A stretch of 64,000 nt of DNA, from contig CAJZHL010000014.1 of NCBI GenBank assembly GCA_916048055.1, positions 558,001 to 622,000 on the forward strand, in the 5' to 3' direction. This DNA is from Pedinophyceae sp. YPF-701 (Eukaryota; Chlorophyta; Pedinophyceae). The notes under the pieces were generated by a model. The model worked only from the letters and a program-made list of their open reading frames with translations. It ran no database searches and was not told where the DNA came from. Of this stretch, positions 32,749 to 44,471 are shown piece after piece. How positions within the stretch are numbered: the stretch's first letter is position 1; each line of letters opens with the position of its first letter. The position numbers and the translations under genes are program-made.

Positions 32749-35700
32749 TCACTCCAGCGACTTCGACACGATCTCGTACACGTTGTCCGTGAGGCCCTTC
32801 TTCGCGGCGATGCGCTGCAGCTGCGCCTTCATCAGCGCCTGGCGCCCCTGGTCGTACTTCTTCCAGCGCGTGAAGGCCGCCACGATGCGCGCGGCCACCT
32901 GCCCGTTGATGTCGTCGAGCTGGATCACCGCGTCCGCGAGCAGCTTGTACCCGGACCCGTCCGCGTTGTGGAAGTTGTGCGCCGACGCCGCGAACCCGCC
33001 GAACAGCGAGTAGCACGAGTTGGGGTTCTTGATGTTGAACCGGGACTCGTCGGCCATGAGCTGCTCGACCGCGGCGGTGTTCCCGGCCACGTTCGAGGTG
33101 CTGCAGAGCGTGAGCCACTTGAGCAGCACCAGCGGCTCGTCCTTGTACTGCTGGTAGAACTCGTCCAGGACCTGCTGGCGCTGCGGACAGTCGATCTCGT
33201 TCAGGGCCGCCGCCGCCGCCATCTGGTCCGTCATGTTCGTCGCCTCCTTGAAGCGCTTGTAGATGTCCTCGATCATCGCTGCGGAGCACCGCGTGAGGAA
33301 CGCAGGCGTTCGTGAGTGTCCGGCACGCCGTGCCGTCGCACACGCGGCCGCGGCGCCGCTCGAAGCACGGCAAGCACGCAAGTGAAACAGGTGCGCGCGG
33401 TAGTGCCGGGGCCAGCACGTCGCCCGCGGGCCGCAGCGAGGACTCACCGGTGTCGCCGGCCGCGCCCAGCGAAGACAGGTACGCCAGGCACTTCGACCGG
33501 ATGTTCCGGCGCGCCATCTCCGGCGCAGAGAACACGTACGGCGCGCCCGGCTCGCTCGCGTTCGCCGCCATCTCCGCCTCGAACTCGGGCCGCAGGCGCG
33601 CCGCCAGCTCGCCCACCATGAAGGACCGCACGTCGTGAATCAGTGTGGGGTCCGCCTCCGGGATCGCGTCGACCAGCTCCGACGGCGACGGGATCGAGAT
33701 GGCCATGGCCTTGAACGACCCGTCCAGCGCCTTGTCCGTCAGCACGGCCTTGACGGCACCGACGATCGACTCGGGGACGCCGCCCGCGGCGGCCAGCGTG
33801 GCGCGGACCTTCGCCTTGTCGCCCGCGGCGCCGGCCTCCGCGGCGGCGCCGTACAGCGACATCGCGAGCTTCTTCAGCAGCCGCTGCCCGGCCTCCCAGC
33901 GGTTGAACGAGTCGGTGTCGTGCGCCATCATCAGCAGGAGGTCCTCGTCAGTCTGACCGGCAACCTCGAGCTTCACGGGCGCCGAGAACCCGCGCAGGAG
34001 CGACGGCACGGGGCGCTGCGCCACGCCCGTGAACGTGTAGCTCTTCTCCGCGTCGGCGAACTCCAGCACCGTAGAGGTGCCCAGGGACTCCCCCGTGGAG
34101 AGCGTCAGCGGCATCTCCGAGCCGTCGGGGCCGAGCAGGCCCATGGCGATCGGGACCAGCACGGGCTTCTTGGCCGTCTGCCCGGGCGTGTCGGGCGTGC
34201 TCTGCTTGCAGGTCAGCGTGAAGGTCTGTGCCGCGGCGTCGTAGGCCGTGTCGATGTGCAGGTCCGGGGTCCCGGCCTGGGAGTACCAGTTCTGCATGTG
34301 CGACAGGTCCCGGCCGTTGGCGTCGGCCATCGCGGCGAGGAAGTCGTCGCAGGTCACGGCCTGTCCGTCGTGCCGGGAGAAGTAGAGGTCCATGCCCTTG
34401 CGGAAGCCGTCGACGCCGAGGAGGGTCTGGTACATGCGCACGACCTCCGCGCCCTTCTCGTACACCGTGAGGGTGTAGAAGTTGTCCATCTGCGCGCGGC
34501 GGCACGCGAGACCAGGCACGGGTGAGCTACGCCATGAGCTGCGAGCGTCCGGTAGGCGGGAAGCGGAAGCGGAGGGCAGGACCAATCAGTTCGAAGTGCC
34601 GGCGACAAGCGTGCCGGCCCTGCTGGCGGCGAAACGCCAGGCCTTGTACCCGAAAGCGGGCGCGCGCTGGTCAACAGCGGGCCTTCCCGCCTTCCGACCG
34701 AGCCAGTCACGCACGAGCGCGGCGGCCAGGCGGAGGCGGGCGCCCCCGCCGCGCTGCAGCCGCCACATCACACCGGCGGCCGTCCGCGGGGTTCGCGCAC
34801 CTTGATGTACGAGTCCGGGCGGATGGGGTGCGCCATGGGTCCGGAGTCCTCCGCGAACTGCCGGCTGCGGAGCGCGACGACGTCGTCGATGCGCTGCACG
34901 GGGCGCGAGTTCATGTCGGCGCTGAACTCCTGGTCGCGGAACACCGTCAGGCCCTCCTTGAGGGTGAGCTGGAACCAGTCGCGGCACGTGACGCGGTTGC
35001 CCGTCCAGTTGTGGAAGTACTCGTGCCCGACGACGCCCTCGATGCGGTAGAAGTCGACGTCCGTGGCCGTCTCCGGCGACGCCAGCACCAGCCGGCTGTT
35101 GAAGATGTTGAGCGACTTGTTTTCCATCGCGCCCATGTTGAAGTCGTCCACCGCGACGATGTTGAACAGGTCGAGGTCGTACTCGAGCCCGAAGCGCTTC
35201 TCGTCCCACAGCATCGCCTTCTTGAGGCTCTCCATCGCGAACGGCGTCTTGTTCATGTTGTGCGCCTGCGCGTAGATGCGCAGCTTCACGTCGCGGCCCG
35301 ACGCCGTCTTGAACGAGTCCTCCGTCACCGCGAGGTCGCCCGCGACCAGCGCGAACAGGTAGCACGGCTTCGGGTGCGGGTCGTGCCACACGGCGAAGTG
35401 CTTCCCGCCGCCCAGCGCACCCTCCTCGACCAGGTTGCCGTTCGACAGCATCACGGGGTACTTCGACTTGTCCGCCTCGATGCGCACCGTGAACTCCGTC
35501 ATCACGTCGGGCCTGCAGGCGCGCACGCGTCGCGGAGACACCTCACGTGCGCACGCCAGCACCAGACAACACAGAGGTCCCGGGCGCGTCGCGGCGCGCG
35601 GGAACGTGCCTGTCGAGGAAGTACGTGATGTTGCGGAAGCCCTCGGCCTCGCACTGGGTGCAGAAGTTCCCGGAGGACTTGTACAGCCCCTCGAGCGACG

Positions 35701-36886
35701 TGTTGTCCTGCGGCTTGATGTGCACCTCCGTCTCCAGCACGTACTCGCCGCTGGCCGGGAGCGCCGAGCCCTTGACGGTCAGGCGCTTGTCCGCGATCGT
35801 GTAGCTCGAGGAGTCGAGCTTCGTGCCGTCCACGGAGATGGAGACCAGCTTGACGTCCTCGCCCCCGTTGAGCACCAGGTCGGCCCCAGTGGGGGCGCTC
35901 GTGGGCTTCATGGCCAGCCTGGTCTGCGGGGAAGGTGCCGCGGGGCGAGAACGCGCAGAATGTGGGGCGGGCGGGCCGCGGAGGGGGGCGTGCGGTGGGG
36001 GATCGGGGCGCGGCAGCGCGAGGAAGGGTTCGTGGCAGCGTGCTGGTGCGAGGCGGGGGGCGCCGCGTGCGGGGCGGTGGGGGCCGCGCGGGTCACCTGG
36101 ACGGTCGTGAAGTCCTCATCGAGCTTGAACGTGAGGTTCACGTTCTTGATGTTGTACGGAGTCGGCGTGTAGTCCTTCCTGCGGGTAATGCACCATGTCG
36201 AGGGGTGGGCTCCGGCGCGCAGTGCGAGGTGCATCGTTCGAGAGATGACGGGTCAATTGGGACAGGCAGTGAGTGAGGGAAGGCAGCGGAGTCGCGTGTG
36301 CGCCCGTTTCGCCGCTGGAGAGCGCGTTCCGCCTCTCGAGAGCGGTCAGCCAAGACTGCTCTGGATTGCGGCCGGGAACGACGGGACGCGAGCCTTGTGA
36401 GTCAGACTGACCCACGACTGAGACTTCAGGACGCTCATGCGCTGCCTCGAGGCGCCAAAACGGGCGCACGAGGCCCTGAGCGTCCCAATTTCGGTGGGTT
36501 AGGCAAGCGTCTGTACGTGGTCAGAAAGCGCCGGAAAACACGCCCCGGGCGGCGGGAGCGATCCTCGTAGCCCGCGAGCGGCGCCTGGGGTGGAACCCCG
36601 GTCCATTTTGCGTGGTAAGGCGGCGGGGGACGCGCCTGAAGATGACCTTCGGCTTGGTCTCTGTCTCAGCACCCATCGTGGTGCTCGCAGCGCGGATCGA
36701 GGTGTCGACGCGGGGGCGGAACGATCGGTCCGAAGAGCGAATCCGTTCGGAAACGGCCGAGGCGAGGGAGCGAGAGAAGCTCTGGAGTCGCGGCGAGCGA
36801 GGCGCGGGGGCGGCCTTGGCACAGGGTCGGCACGCGTAGCCAGCGGCCGAAACAGAGGGGCGCCGAATGAGCGACCCAACACGCAT
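32749..36886 (-). CDS. Aminopeptidase N (PepN type, M1 family), organelle-targeted
   Basis: Zinc aminopeptidase that trims N-terminal residues from peptides. Exons 36886-36636, 36178-36097, 35923-35610, 35512-34801, 34489-33448 and 33278-32749 join in phase to 976 residues. About 70 N-terminal residues are rich in Arg, Ser and Ala (from [16 protein letters not shown]), a transit peptide for plastid or mitochondrion. The mature part starts [17 protein letters not shown], exactly as bacterial PepN. Catalytic motifs: substrate-binding MGAMEN, zinc site [10 protein letters not shown] with the third ligand Glu in [10 protein letters not shown], and the proton donor Tyr expected in the [13 protein letters not shown] region. 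Two of its five introns have GC instead of GT at the donor; reading frame allows no GT alternative. Confidence 0.93.
35513..35609 (-). other. GC-AG intron 3 of the PepN gene
   Basis: The donor reads GACAG then GCACGT and the acceptor CTGCAG. GC gives the conserved [15 protein letters not shown] in phase; a GT at the following CACGTT would break the frame. Confidence 0.82.
36179..36635 (-). other. GC-AG intron 1 of the PepN gene
   Basis: The donor reads TTCAG then GCGCGT and the acceptor CCCGCAG. Using GC gives [11 protein letters not shown] in phase. The nearest GT, three codon positions later, would shift the frame. Confidence 0.8.
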
Positions 36887-37238
36887 CACAAACCACCGAG
36901 AACTCGAGCAGTTCAAAGCGCCCACACACCGCGACGGCGCCTGCACAAGAGCCCTGGGCAGAAACCAACAGGGTCAGTTATTTTCCACCCCGGAAATACA
37001 CCCCCGGCCGCGACCTCGACGCCCTCCGGCTTCGCGGGGCGCAGGCGGCCGGCTCTGCAGCCAATGCGCGAACCGCACAGCTCGAGTTCGAGGCCCTGAC
37101 ATCACGCACGCGAGCGCCAAAGTGTGGAAGCGGCACTGGCCCCCCGAGGCCGCCTCTGAGGCGCACGGCGCCACCGCGCGTGGCTCAGGGTGCTGGCATC
37201 TGTTCTATCGTCTCCGGGGGAGCCTGTCACCGGCCATC
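36887..37238. other. Spacer between divergent PepN and aspartyl protease genes
   Basis: 352 bases that should hold both promoters. It contains an AT-rich patch (gtcagttattttccacc at 36973-36989). No gene seen. Confidence 0.4.
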
Positions 37239-38960
37239 ATGGCCGCGCGTCTGTGCGGAGCGCCAACGACCTTGAGCCGGACCGGAAGCGCTCGGCGATG
37301 GCGCGCGCCGCCTTCCGGGCGCGGCTGCCACCGCCACCGCCCTCTGCGTTCCCATGCTTCTCGTCGCGACCTGCTTTCCGTCCCTCTCGCGTTCGGATTC
37401 GTCGCCAACGCGCCACCCCCGCCAACCGACACGGCGCGTGCACCCGGCAACGCGCCCCCGCCCCCCGGGGCTACGCTCCCGTTCGCCAGCCCCGACCTGC
37501 GCCTCAGACGCGCCGTGACGGTCCCACTGAAGCGCTCCGAGCGCAGCAAGGACGGCGCGGGGGAGGCATACCTCATCATCAGTCTCCAGCGGGGGGCCTG
37601 GAAGGTGTGTGGTTCCTCCGCCTGCCCCGACACGCCCACCGTGCGCCTCCGCACGCTGGCAGGGTGGTCCACGACGCGGCCCGTCCCTTGCGGCGAGCAC
37701 CAGCTCCCCCACACAATGCGCGCGCCTCGCAGGGCGACTTCATACTGGACACCGGACTGACGGCTAATATCCTTACCCCAGAGGCCAGGGAGGCGCTCCA
37801 GCTGCCCAAGGGGAGCGGTGCGCGCCCCGCCGCTTCGCCCGCGCGCAGCGCACCAGCTCAAGCTGCCTGACACCCCCCAGCGCGCTCGCATCTCGGCGTG
37901 GGTGCGCACCTCAGCTTGTATGGTTTCGCTCCGCGTGCGCCGGCAGGTACGGCGACTGGCGTCGCTGCGGGCGGAGAGCGCTCTGGCGAGATCGTGACCC
38001 TCGCCGGCGCCACCCTCGCGGGCGAGCCGCTGCCGGCAATGCACGCGATCGTCGCGCCGCTGCCGGACAAGCTGCGCGCCGCGTCGCACGGACGCGCTGT
38101 GGCGGGCATGATCGGCATGGAGCTGCTGTGGGGCAACGACTTGGTGGTGGACGTCCCGGGGGGGAGTCTGCAGTTGCTGCCCGCGGGAGAGGGCACGTCG
38201 CTGGCGGAGGCGACGTGGCCTCCGATGACGGCGATCCCGCTCGCGGTGCTGCCGTCGCGAGTGCTCGGCATCGGGGCGAGCTGTGGGCGGGTGATGATGG
38301 ACTCCGGGGGGGGGGTGTTGTCCCGGTCGGACGGGAAAGCTTGTGGGGTGGTGTCGGCCGACCAGGGCGCGCGGGTGTTCCCGGCGGTGCTGGACACGGG
38401 CGCAACGATGACGTTCGTGAACACGCCCGCCGCGGCGGTCACGGGGCTCGTGCCTGCCGACGCGAAGCAGGCGCAGGAGGCGCTCGCAGCGATGGCGCGC
38501 GGCCCGCTGGAGGCGGTCGCGGCGGTCGGCGTGGACGGGCGGGCGAGCGGCATCATGCCGCGGACAGTCGCGCAGGTACGCAGCGAGCCAGGCCGCTCGT
38601 GGTTCGTTCCGCGCGCGTGCGCCTTTCAGAGAAGTGCAGCGCGAGGCTCTGTGGCCGCCCATGGGGGCAGGAGGGCGTGCTGACTCTGCGCGTTGCGTCG
38701 CCCACTGTGCGCGCCTTCGGTCCTGAGCTGCGCAGGTCGCGCTGTGCGGCAAGCTGGCTTCGGAGACGACAGTTCACAGCTTGGTGTTCGACCCCGTGCC
38801 GGTGGCGATCGGGCCGGTGCCGGCGCTGCGGCTGGTGCTCGCGGCCGGAGACGCGAAGGAGCCGTACTTGGGCCCCGGCGGACTGATCGGAATGGACGTT
38901 CTGAGTCAGCGGCGGTGGATTTTGTGCGCAGCACGGCGCCGGCTCTACGTGGCGTGCTGA
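37239..38960 (+). CDS. Two-lobed aspartyl protease with duplicated retropepsin-like halves, probable thylakoid lumen
   Basis: Host-encoded aspartyl protease-like protein. Exons 37239-37604, 37733-37817, 37881-38575 and 38736-38960 join in phase to 456 residues. The leader is bipartite: an Arg/Ser-rich transit region, then SRRDLLSVPLAFGFVANA, a twin-arginine plus hydrophobic segment typical of Tat-routed thylakoid-lumen proteins. The two halves mirror each other: half 1 has GDFILDTGLTANILTPEA and later AGMIGMELLWGNDLVVDV; half 2 has FPAVLDTGATMTFVNTPAA and later GLIGMDVLSQRRWILC. Both catalytic DTG triplets are present. Substrate unknown. The intron structure and leader mark it as a cellular gene and not a retroelement fragment. 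Confidence 0.75.
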
Positions 38961-39263
38961 CGCGACGTGCCGCGCGGGGTCGGGCTCGGCGGACGGCGGA
39001 CGCGTGGAGCGCTCACACGGGACGGCTACGTCGGGCACGGCGTGGCCTCGAGCTCCTGATATAGGAAAAGGGGGAGTGGTGGTGATGGGAGAAGAAGTGA
39101 TGGTCTGCGGTACTCTGAGCGAACACTGGAAGAACTAGAGGTGCTTGTCACGGTGCGGGCGTTGCTGGGGGTGGTGGCGATCCGCCGCTGCGCTTGCGTG
39201 CGGGTAGGGTTGCTCGGGAGGCCGCGAGGCTCTCCGCATCAGATACGTTGGGTGGCGCCTGAG
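38961..39263. other. Convergent spacer, no gene seen
   Basis: 303 bases between two stops, with a purine-rich patch (ataggaaaagggggagtgg at 39060-39078). No gene or repeat recognised. Confidence 0.4.
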
Positions 39264-40182
39264 TCAGGCCTCCCGGTCCTGGCTGTCGTACATCTGCTTC
39301 GCGGCGGCGTGGTCCTCGTGCACGTCGTACACCAGCTGCTTCAGGTTCCGCCTGCGCGCATCGAACACGTGCATGTGGGGATGACCCCTGTGACCGCTCT
39401 AGGCGCAAGGCAAGACGCAGCATCGCGGCACAACGACGCAGGGCACACGTTCCGCGCTCACCCGTAGTTCCGCGGCACGGCGCAGCAGAAGGCCGCGTCC
39501 GGCATCCCTGAGTCATGGTACGCAGTGCACACTTCGATCACCTCGCTCTGGTACATCCCGCTCAGGACGACCGTCCGCGGCACGTCCCACGGCAGCGCAG
39601 CGGACGCCACGCCCGCCGGCTGCTCGGCCTCGAGCGCTTCCGAGAGCGGCACTTCCAGCATGTCCTGCGGCGACGCCGCACACGCCGGGCGGCTGCTGCG
39701 TCGGACTGAGTCGGGCACCGCCGAGCAGCGCCGCGCGCGGGGCGCTGGAGCGGTCGGGCACCGGAGCAGCGCAGTCGGCCGGCGTGCGAGGCCCGCTGGC
39801 AGCCCTTGCTCCGCAGTGTTCTTCGTACCTTGGTGGCGACGAGGAGCTTGACCATGTCCGCCTCCATCTGGTTCATGAGGCCCTGCCACATCGAGATCTC
39901 GAGCTCCGGGAAGCCGACGAGGAGCACGGCGAGCGGGCCCAGCGGCGGCGGGTGCCCGGAGCCCGCGTCGTCAGCATCAGGGTCCGCGGGGTCGTCCTGC
40001 TCCGACGCGGACGGCTCGGGGGCCGCCGCGGCGCCAGAGTCGAAGCTGAGCCAGTCGAGCTCCTCGAAGAACTGCTCCTGCGCGCCCTCCATCTCGGGAT
40101 GCGAGGGCTTTCGCTCTTCCCCTCCGCTGCCCTGGGGCTCGCCACGGGCCGCAGCGGGCCGCACGAGCGGTGCCCGGCGCAT
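39264..40182 (-). CDS. Conserved small protein of unknown function, plant/algal type (DUF3783-like?)
   Basis: Exons 40182-39829, 39664-39462 and 39351-39264 join in phase to 214 residues. After a disordered acidic N-terminus comes LAVLLVGFPELEISMWQGL and EADMVKLLVATK, then DMLEVPLSEALEAEQ, RTVVLSGMYQSEVIEVCTAY and a final KQLVYDVHEDHAAAK. The alternating hydrophobic strands and helices suggest a small alpha/beta domain. The pattern (a GF after LLV, a VLSGM turn, a final EDH) is like a plastid/plant family related to DUF3783; this name is a recollection and may be wrong. The N-terminal stretch MRRAPLVRPAAARGEP could be a short transit peptide. Confidence 0.55.
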
Positions 40183-41450
40183 GGCTGCGCGGGTTGCAGC
40201 CAGGCCGGCCCTGCGGACCGGTGCGCGGAGGCACATGCTGCGGCACCACGCCATGGGGCCGCGGGACCTGTGGCACGCGCGCCCTATCGCTCGTCGATAC
40301 GATTGCCGGGCTGGGACGCGCCCTCGCTGGACTGGCGCAGGCTCCGCACGTGCGTGGAGCCGCTGGCAGGCAGGGGACGCCTCGGGCCGCGAGCTCGTCC
40401 GACAACGGCGTCGCAACGCGGCAGCAGAGACCTGAGGGAGCCCTTGGTGCTCGTGCGCAGGCCCGGCGGTGGTATAAGCGGCAGGTCCACGGACCGGGTC
40501 CAGTCGGTGGGGGTGCGTCGATTCGCGGAGGGTTGAGCCTCGTCTGCGGCGTGGCCTGGCGGCGCTGCGGCGCGCTGGGCTCTGGTGGAGGTGGACAGGC
40601 TGCGTGCGCTGTGCGTGGTGGTCTGGCAGGCGATCTCGATGCGCTCGAATGGATGCAGTGTCGGTTGTGGCCCGGCGCGGCGGTCGTGAGTCCGTTGGGC
40701 TCGTGTGCGGCGAAGATTGACCGGCTGGAGGTCTAAAGCTTGCTACCGAGGCGTGTTTGCGGCGCCTGGGCGCGGGAGGCGGCCCGCGGGGGCGTCATGG
40801 CCGGCCCGAGGCGCATGGTGTTTGTCCCGCGAGTAGCCTGGGCGAGGCGCGCGTGCGAGATCAGACTCCGGGGCGCTTCCGGACCCGATCAATGCTCGCT
40901 CGTCGCTCTGTGAGAGCCGTTGAGTGCCTCGCGCGTCGCCCTCCCGGGGAATCATCGATGTCCGCCGCGGCTCAAAGGTAAACCCCCCGCCCATGACCGC
41001 CGTATCCGCCCCCCTCGCGCCCCAGCCGCTCCGCAAGCCCCCTGCTGACGCCTGATGCAAAGGCCGCCCGCGCCGCTCGCACCGGGCCCGGGCCCCGCGG
41101 CCACGCCACCCACAGCTCGCAGCCATCCCTCCGCGCCCCTCCGCCACCCCGCTCGGCCTGGCTTCCCCCCGGCTGCCCGCGAGCAACCCCTCGCCCGCAG
41201 TTGGCTGAGCCTGCCCAGTGCCATCCGTCGCCCCTCCCGATCCCTGCCGCCCCCTCCGCTCCGTGCGACCCGGCACGCCTGCCCACGCGCCACGCGAGAC
41301 ATCGCGATGGCGCCGCGGGGCGGTCCCTCTCCCGCCGTGCAATGCCAGACCTGAAGTGGGCTCTCAGTGCAGCCGGGAAATCCTTGCCCCTCTTGCAGGG
41401 CCGTCGGCGGCCTCGCGGCGCCCAGCGTGGCCCAGCAGGCCCAGCCCCGG
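40183..41450. other. Spacer upstream of the photodecarboxylase
   Basis: About 1.27 kb between divergent genes. It should carry the promoter and leader of the photodecarboxylase. A pyrimidine-rich stretch ending cccctcttgcag (41388-41399) looks like a 3' splice site, so a leader exon upstream is possible. No protein motif seen in the open frames. Confidence 0.4.
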
Positions 41451-43419
41451 ATGCGAATGGTCTGGCCTGCGTGGCGGGGCGCCGCCGCGGGTCGGCACGC
41501 CCGCGTCGCGCTCGGGAGCGCGGTTGAAGGGGGCTGCCGGCGGGGCACCTCGGCATCGACCGTGGCGCGCGCGCTGGCCGCGGAGACGCGCTACGCGGAG
41601 AACCCGGTGGCGGGGAAGAAGTTCGACTACATCATCGTGGGCGGGGGCGCGGCTGGATGCGTCCTGGCGAACCGTCTGACCGCGTCTGGGGACAAGAGCG
41701 TGCTGCTGTTGGAGGCCGGGCCCGACAAGACGGACGCGCGGGAGGTCAAGACGCCCGCCGCGATCACGCGGCTGTTCCGCTCGCCGCTGGACTGGAACCT
41801 CTACACGGCCCCGCAGGCCCCGCTCGGCGGCCGCGAGATCTACTTGGCACGCGGGAAGCTGCTCGGGGGCTCGTCGGCGACGAACGCGACGCTGTACATG
41901 CGCGGGTCGCCCGAGGACTACGACGGGTGGAACCTCGACGGCTGGTCCGCGAAGGACGTCCTCCCGTGGTTCATGCGGAGCGAGCGGAACAGCCGCGGCG
42001 CAGGCACCTACCACAGCGCCTCGGGGGAGATGAGCGTGGAGGACCCGCGCTACGAGCCGCCGCTCACGAAGTTCTCCTTCGGCGCGCTCGCGGACGCCGG
42101 AATGCCGCACAACCCGGACTTCAACGACTGGTCGCGGCCGCAGGAGGGGTGGGGGACTTTCCAGGTGTGTCAGGACCGCGGACAGCGCGCCGACACCTCG
42201 CGCGTGTTCCTCAAGCCCGTCCAGGACCGGCCGAACCTCACCGTCGTGAGCTCGGCGCCCGCCACGCGCGTCGTCATGGACGGCACCACCGCTGTCGGCG
42301 TCGAGTTCGTCATGCCCGAGCTGTCCGGACGCACGCGGCTCGCAGCGGGTAAGGCCCCCCCCGCGCCCCCCTCCCCTCTCGCTCGCGCCCTCGCACGCCG
42401 CGCGGTTCCGTGGCGACGAGCTCGGCACCGGACGCGCGCTTGCACATGCGCGGCGCGTCGTCGCTGACGGCTGCGCGCTGGTGCGGTCGTGCGCTGCAGA
42501 GCTGGCCCCGGGCGGCGAGGTGCTGATGGCTGCGGGCGCGATCCACTCGCCGCACATCCTGCAACACTCGGGCATCGGCCCGGCCGATCTGCTCCAGTCA
42601 AAGGACATCCCAGTCGTCGCGGACGCCCCGGCGGTCGGCGAGAACCTCCAGGACCACCCCGCGTGCCTCTCCGCGTTCCGCATCACGCAGCCGGGCCTCA
42701 CGGTGATCGAGGAGATCTACAGCCAGAAGGGGTCGCTCAAACCCACGGCAATCCTGAACTACCTGCTGCGCCGCCGGGGGCCGCTCACGTCGACCGGCTG
42801 CGAGCGCGGCGCCTTCGTGAAGACGGACGCGTCGCTCCCGCTCCCGGACCTCCAAATGCGCATCGTCGCGGGCCTCGCGCTCGACCCGGACGGCGTGGGC
42901 TCCTACGCGCGGTTCGCGCACATGGCCAGCAGCGGGAAGGACGCGGAGTGGCCGCCGGGCATCACGTTCCAGATCATCGCCGTGCGCCCGGAGTCCCGCG
43001 GGTCGGTCCGCGTCGCGTCGGGCGACCCGCTGGACCACCCGGAGCTCGACTTGGGCTACCTCAAGGACCCCCGGGATTTCGCGACCCTGAAAGCAGGTCT
43101 CGAGATGAGCCGGGAGCTGGTGAAGCAGCCGTCGCTGGCGGGGATGACGGGCGAGGAGGTGTGGCCGGCGCAGGGCACGGACGTCGAGGACTACATTAAG
43201 AACACCATCCACTCCGCCAACGCCGTGGTGGGCACGTGCAGGATGGGGACCGACCCGCGGGAGTCGGTGGTGTCGCCCGACGGCCTGCGCGTGCACGGCG
43301 TGAGCGGGCTGCGGGTGGTCGATAGCTCGGTGATGCCGAGGATCCCGGGCGGGCAGACGGGCGCGCCGACCATCATGATCGCGGAGCGCGCGGCGGGGAT
43401 GATCCGGGACGGACGCTGA
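41451..43419 (+). CDS. FAP: Fatty acid photodecarboxylase (GMC oxidoreductase family)
   Basis: Blue-light-driven flavoenzyme that turns C16-C18 free fatty acids into alkanes or alkenes plus CO2 in algal plastids. Exons 41451-42348 and 42500-43419 join in phase (GTAAGG donor) to 605 residues; Chlorella FAP has about 650. An N-terminal transit region precedes the FAD motif YIIVGGGAAGCVLANRL (about 60-76). Then follow PAAITRLFRSPLDWNLY, LARGKLLGGSSATNATLY, RLAAELAPGGEVLMAAGAIHSP and the C-terminal IPGGQTGAPTIMIAERAA. The two residues that separate FAP from other GMC enzymes are present: Cys400 in LTSTGCERGAF and Arg420 in PDLQMR, matching C432 and R451 of Chlorella FAP. It is convergent with the desaturase. 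Confidence 0.95.
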
Positions 43420-44471
43420 GCGCGGTGGCGTGCGATGTGAGCATGACGCATGGGTGGGGCATGGTGCGGCCTGTTGGGGGGGGGCTGGCGGAGAGGGGGG
43501 GTGTGTCAAGGTGTGAGGATGCGAGTTTGAAGTTCATACTAAGAGGTGACGGTTGCGGCCGTGGCGGCATGGTTGCGACGTGTGCTGGTGCTGTTCGGGC
43601 GCGAGGTAGGGGCTGCCGCCCGCGCTGTGCGACCAAGACCTGCGTGCAGAGCATAGGGGTGCAGGGCGCACACGAGGGCGGCTCGTTCGAGGTCGCCTCG
43701 ATCCCGAGGCGCGGCTGGCGCCCCTGAATCGCGGCTACATGTCCGCGGCTCGTTCATCGCCGACGTCGCGGCGCGAGTGCAGCCCTGCGTACGTTCAACA
43801 TTGCAGAGACATATCACGTCCGGGACGCCGCGGGACGACGTGGAGCGGACACTGAGAGGTGCGGCGCGATGTGGGACAATGTCGTGCCTGGCAAGCGAAG
43901 CGATCCACAGGCGTGCAGTTCGACCCCTCGACGCAGGCCTCTTGCGAGGTGACGCACTGATGAGGCGATGGCACGTTCTCGGAGCTCCTCACACTGCGCA
44001 TCCCGCGCCGGCTCCGCGCAAGCGCACCGTTGCGCGGCGGGTGGGCACACACCCCCTCCGTACTGCACCCGTCATCCTGCTCCACAGTGCCACTGCTGCT
44101 CGCCGGACTGGCGGTGCGGCGCACGGAGCGGAGGGGAGCTGCATCGGTGGGGGTGTGCGTGGGGGAAGGGCACGAGCTTCGCGGAAAACAGCTCGAAGGA
44201 CTGGAACGGTGTCCGCTAGCAGCAGGCGCCGGGTGCACAGATGTGCGCTCGTGCAGGGTGCCGAGGGGGGCAGGGCCTCCTCGCGTGCAACCTCTCGCGG
44301 AAGCGAGCTCTTCAGGGCCGGCCCGGCGAATGAAGCCGGGCGCGGGCGCACAGAAAACGTAGGGGAGTGTGTTGGGGGGGAGGGGGAGTTGGCAAGTTCT
44401 ACAGCGTGGCACTAGACCCGCAACCGCGCGGCGAGCAGCTATCGGCGGGCGGCGGCCCTTCCCGGGCGCGC
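43420..44471. other. Convergent spacer between FAP and desaturase
   Basis: About 1.05 kb. Open frames on both strands carry no known motif. A G-rich run (ttgggggggagggggag at 44373-44389) lies about 80 bases beyond the desaturase stop. It presumably holds both 3' untranslated regions. Confidence 0.4.

Noticed and set aside
37239-38960. Retropepsin-like halves as a fragment of a retroelement
   Set aside because: The gene has four in-phase exons, a two-part plastid leader and no neighbouring reverse transcriptase; it is a cellular gene.
43795-44412. Open frame of about 205 codons on the minus strand between FAP and the desaturase
   Set aside because: Composition and lack of any motif or splice context suggest chance; no family recognised.
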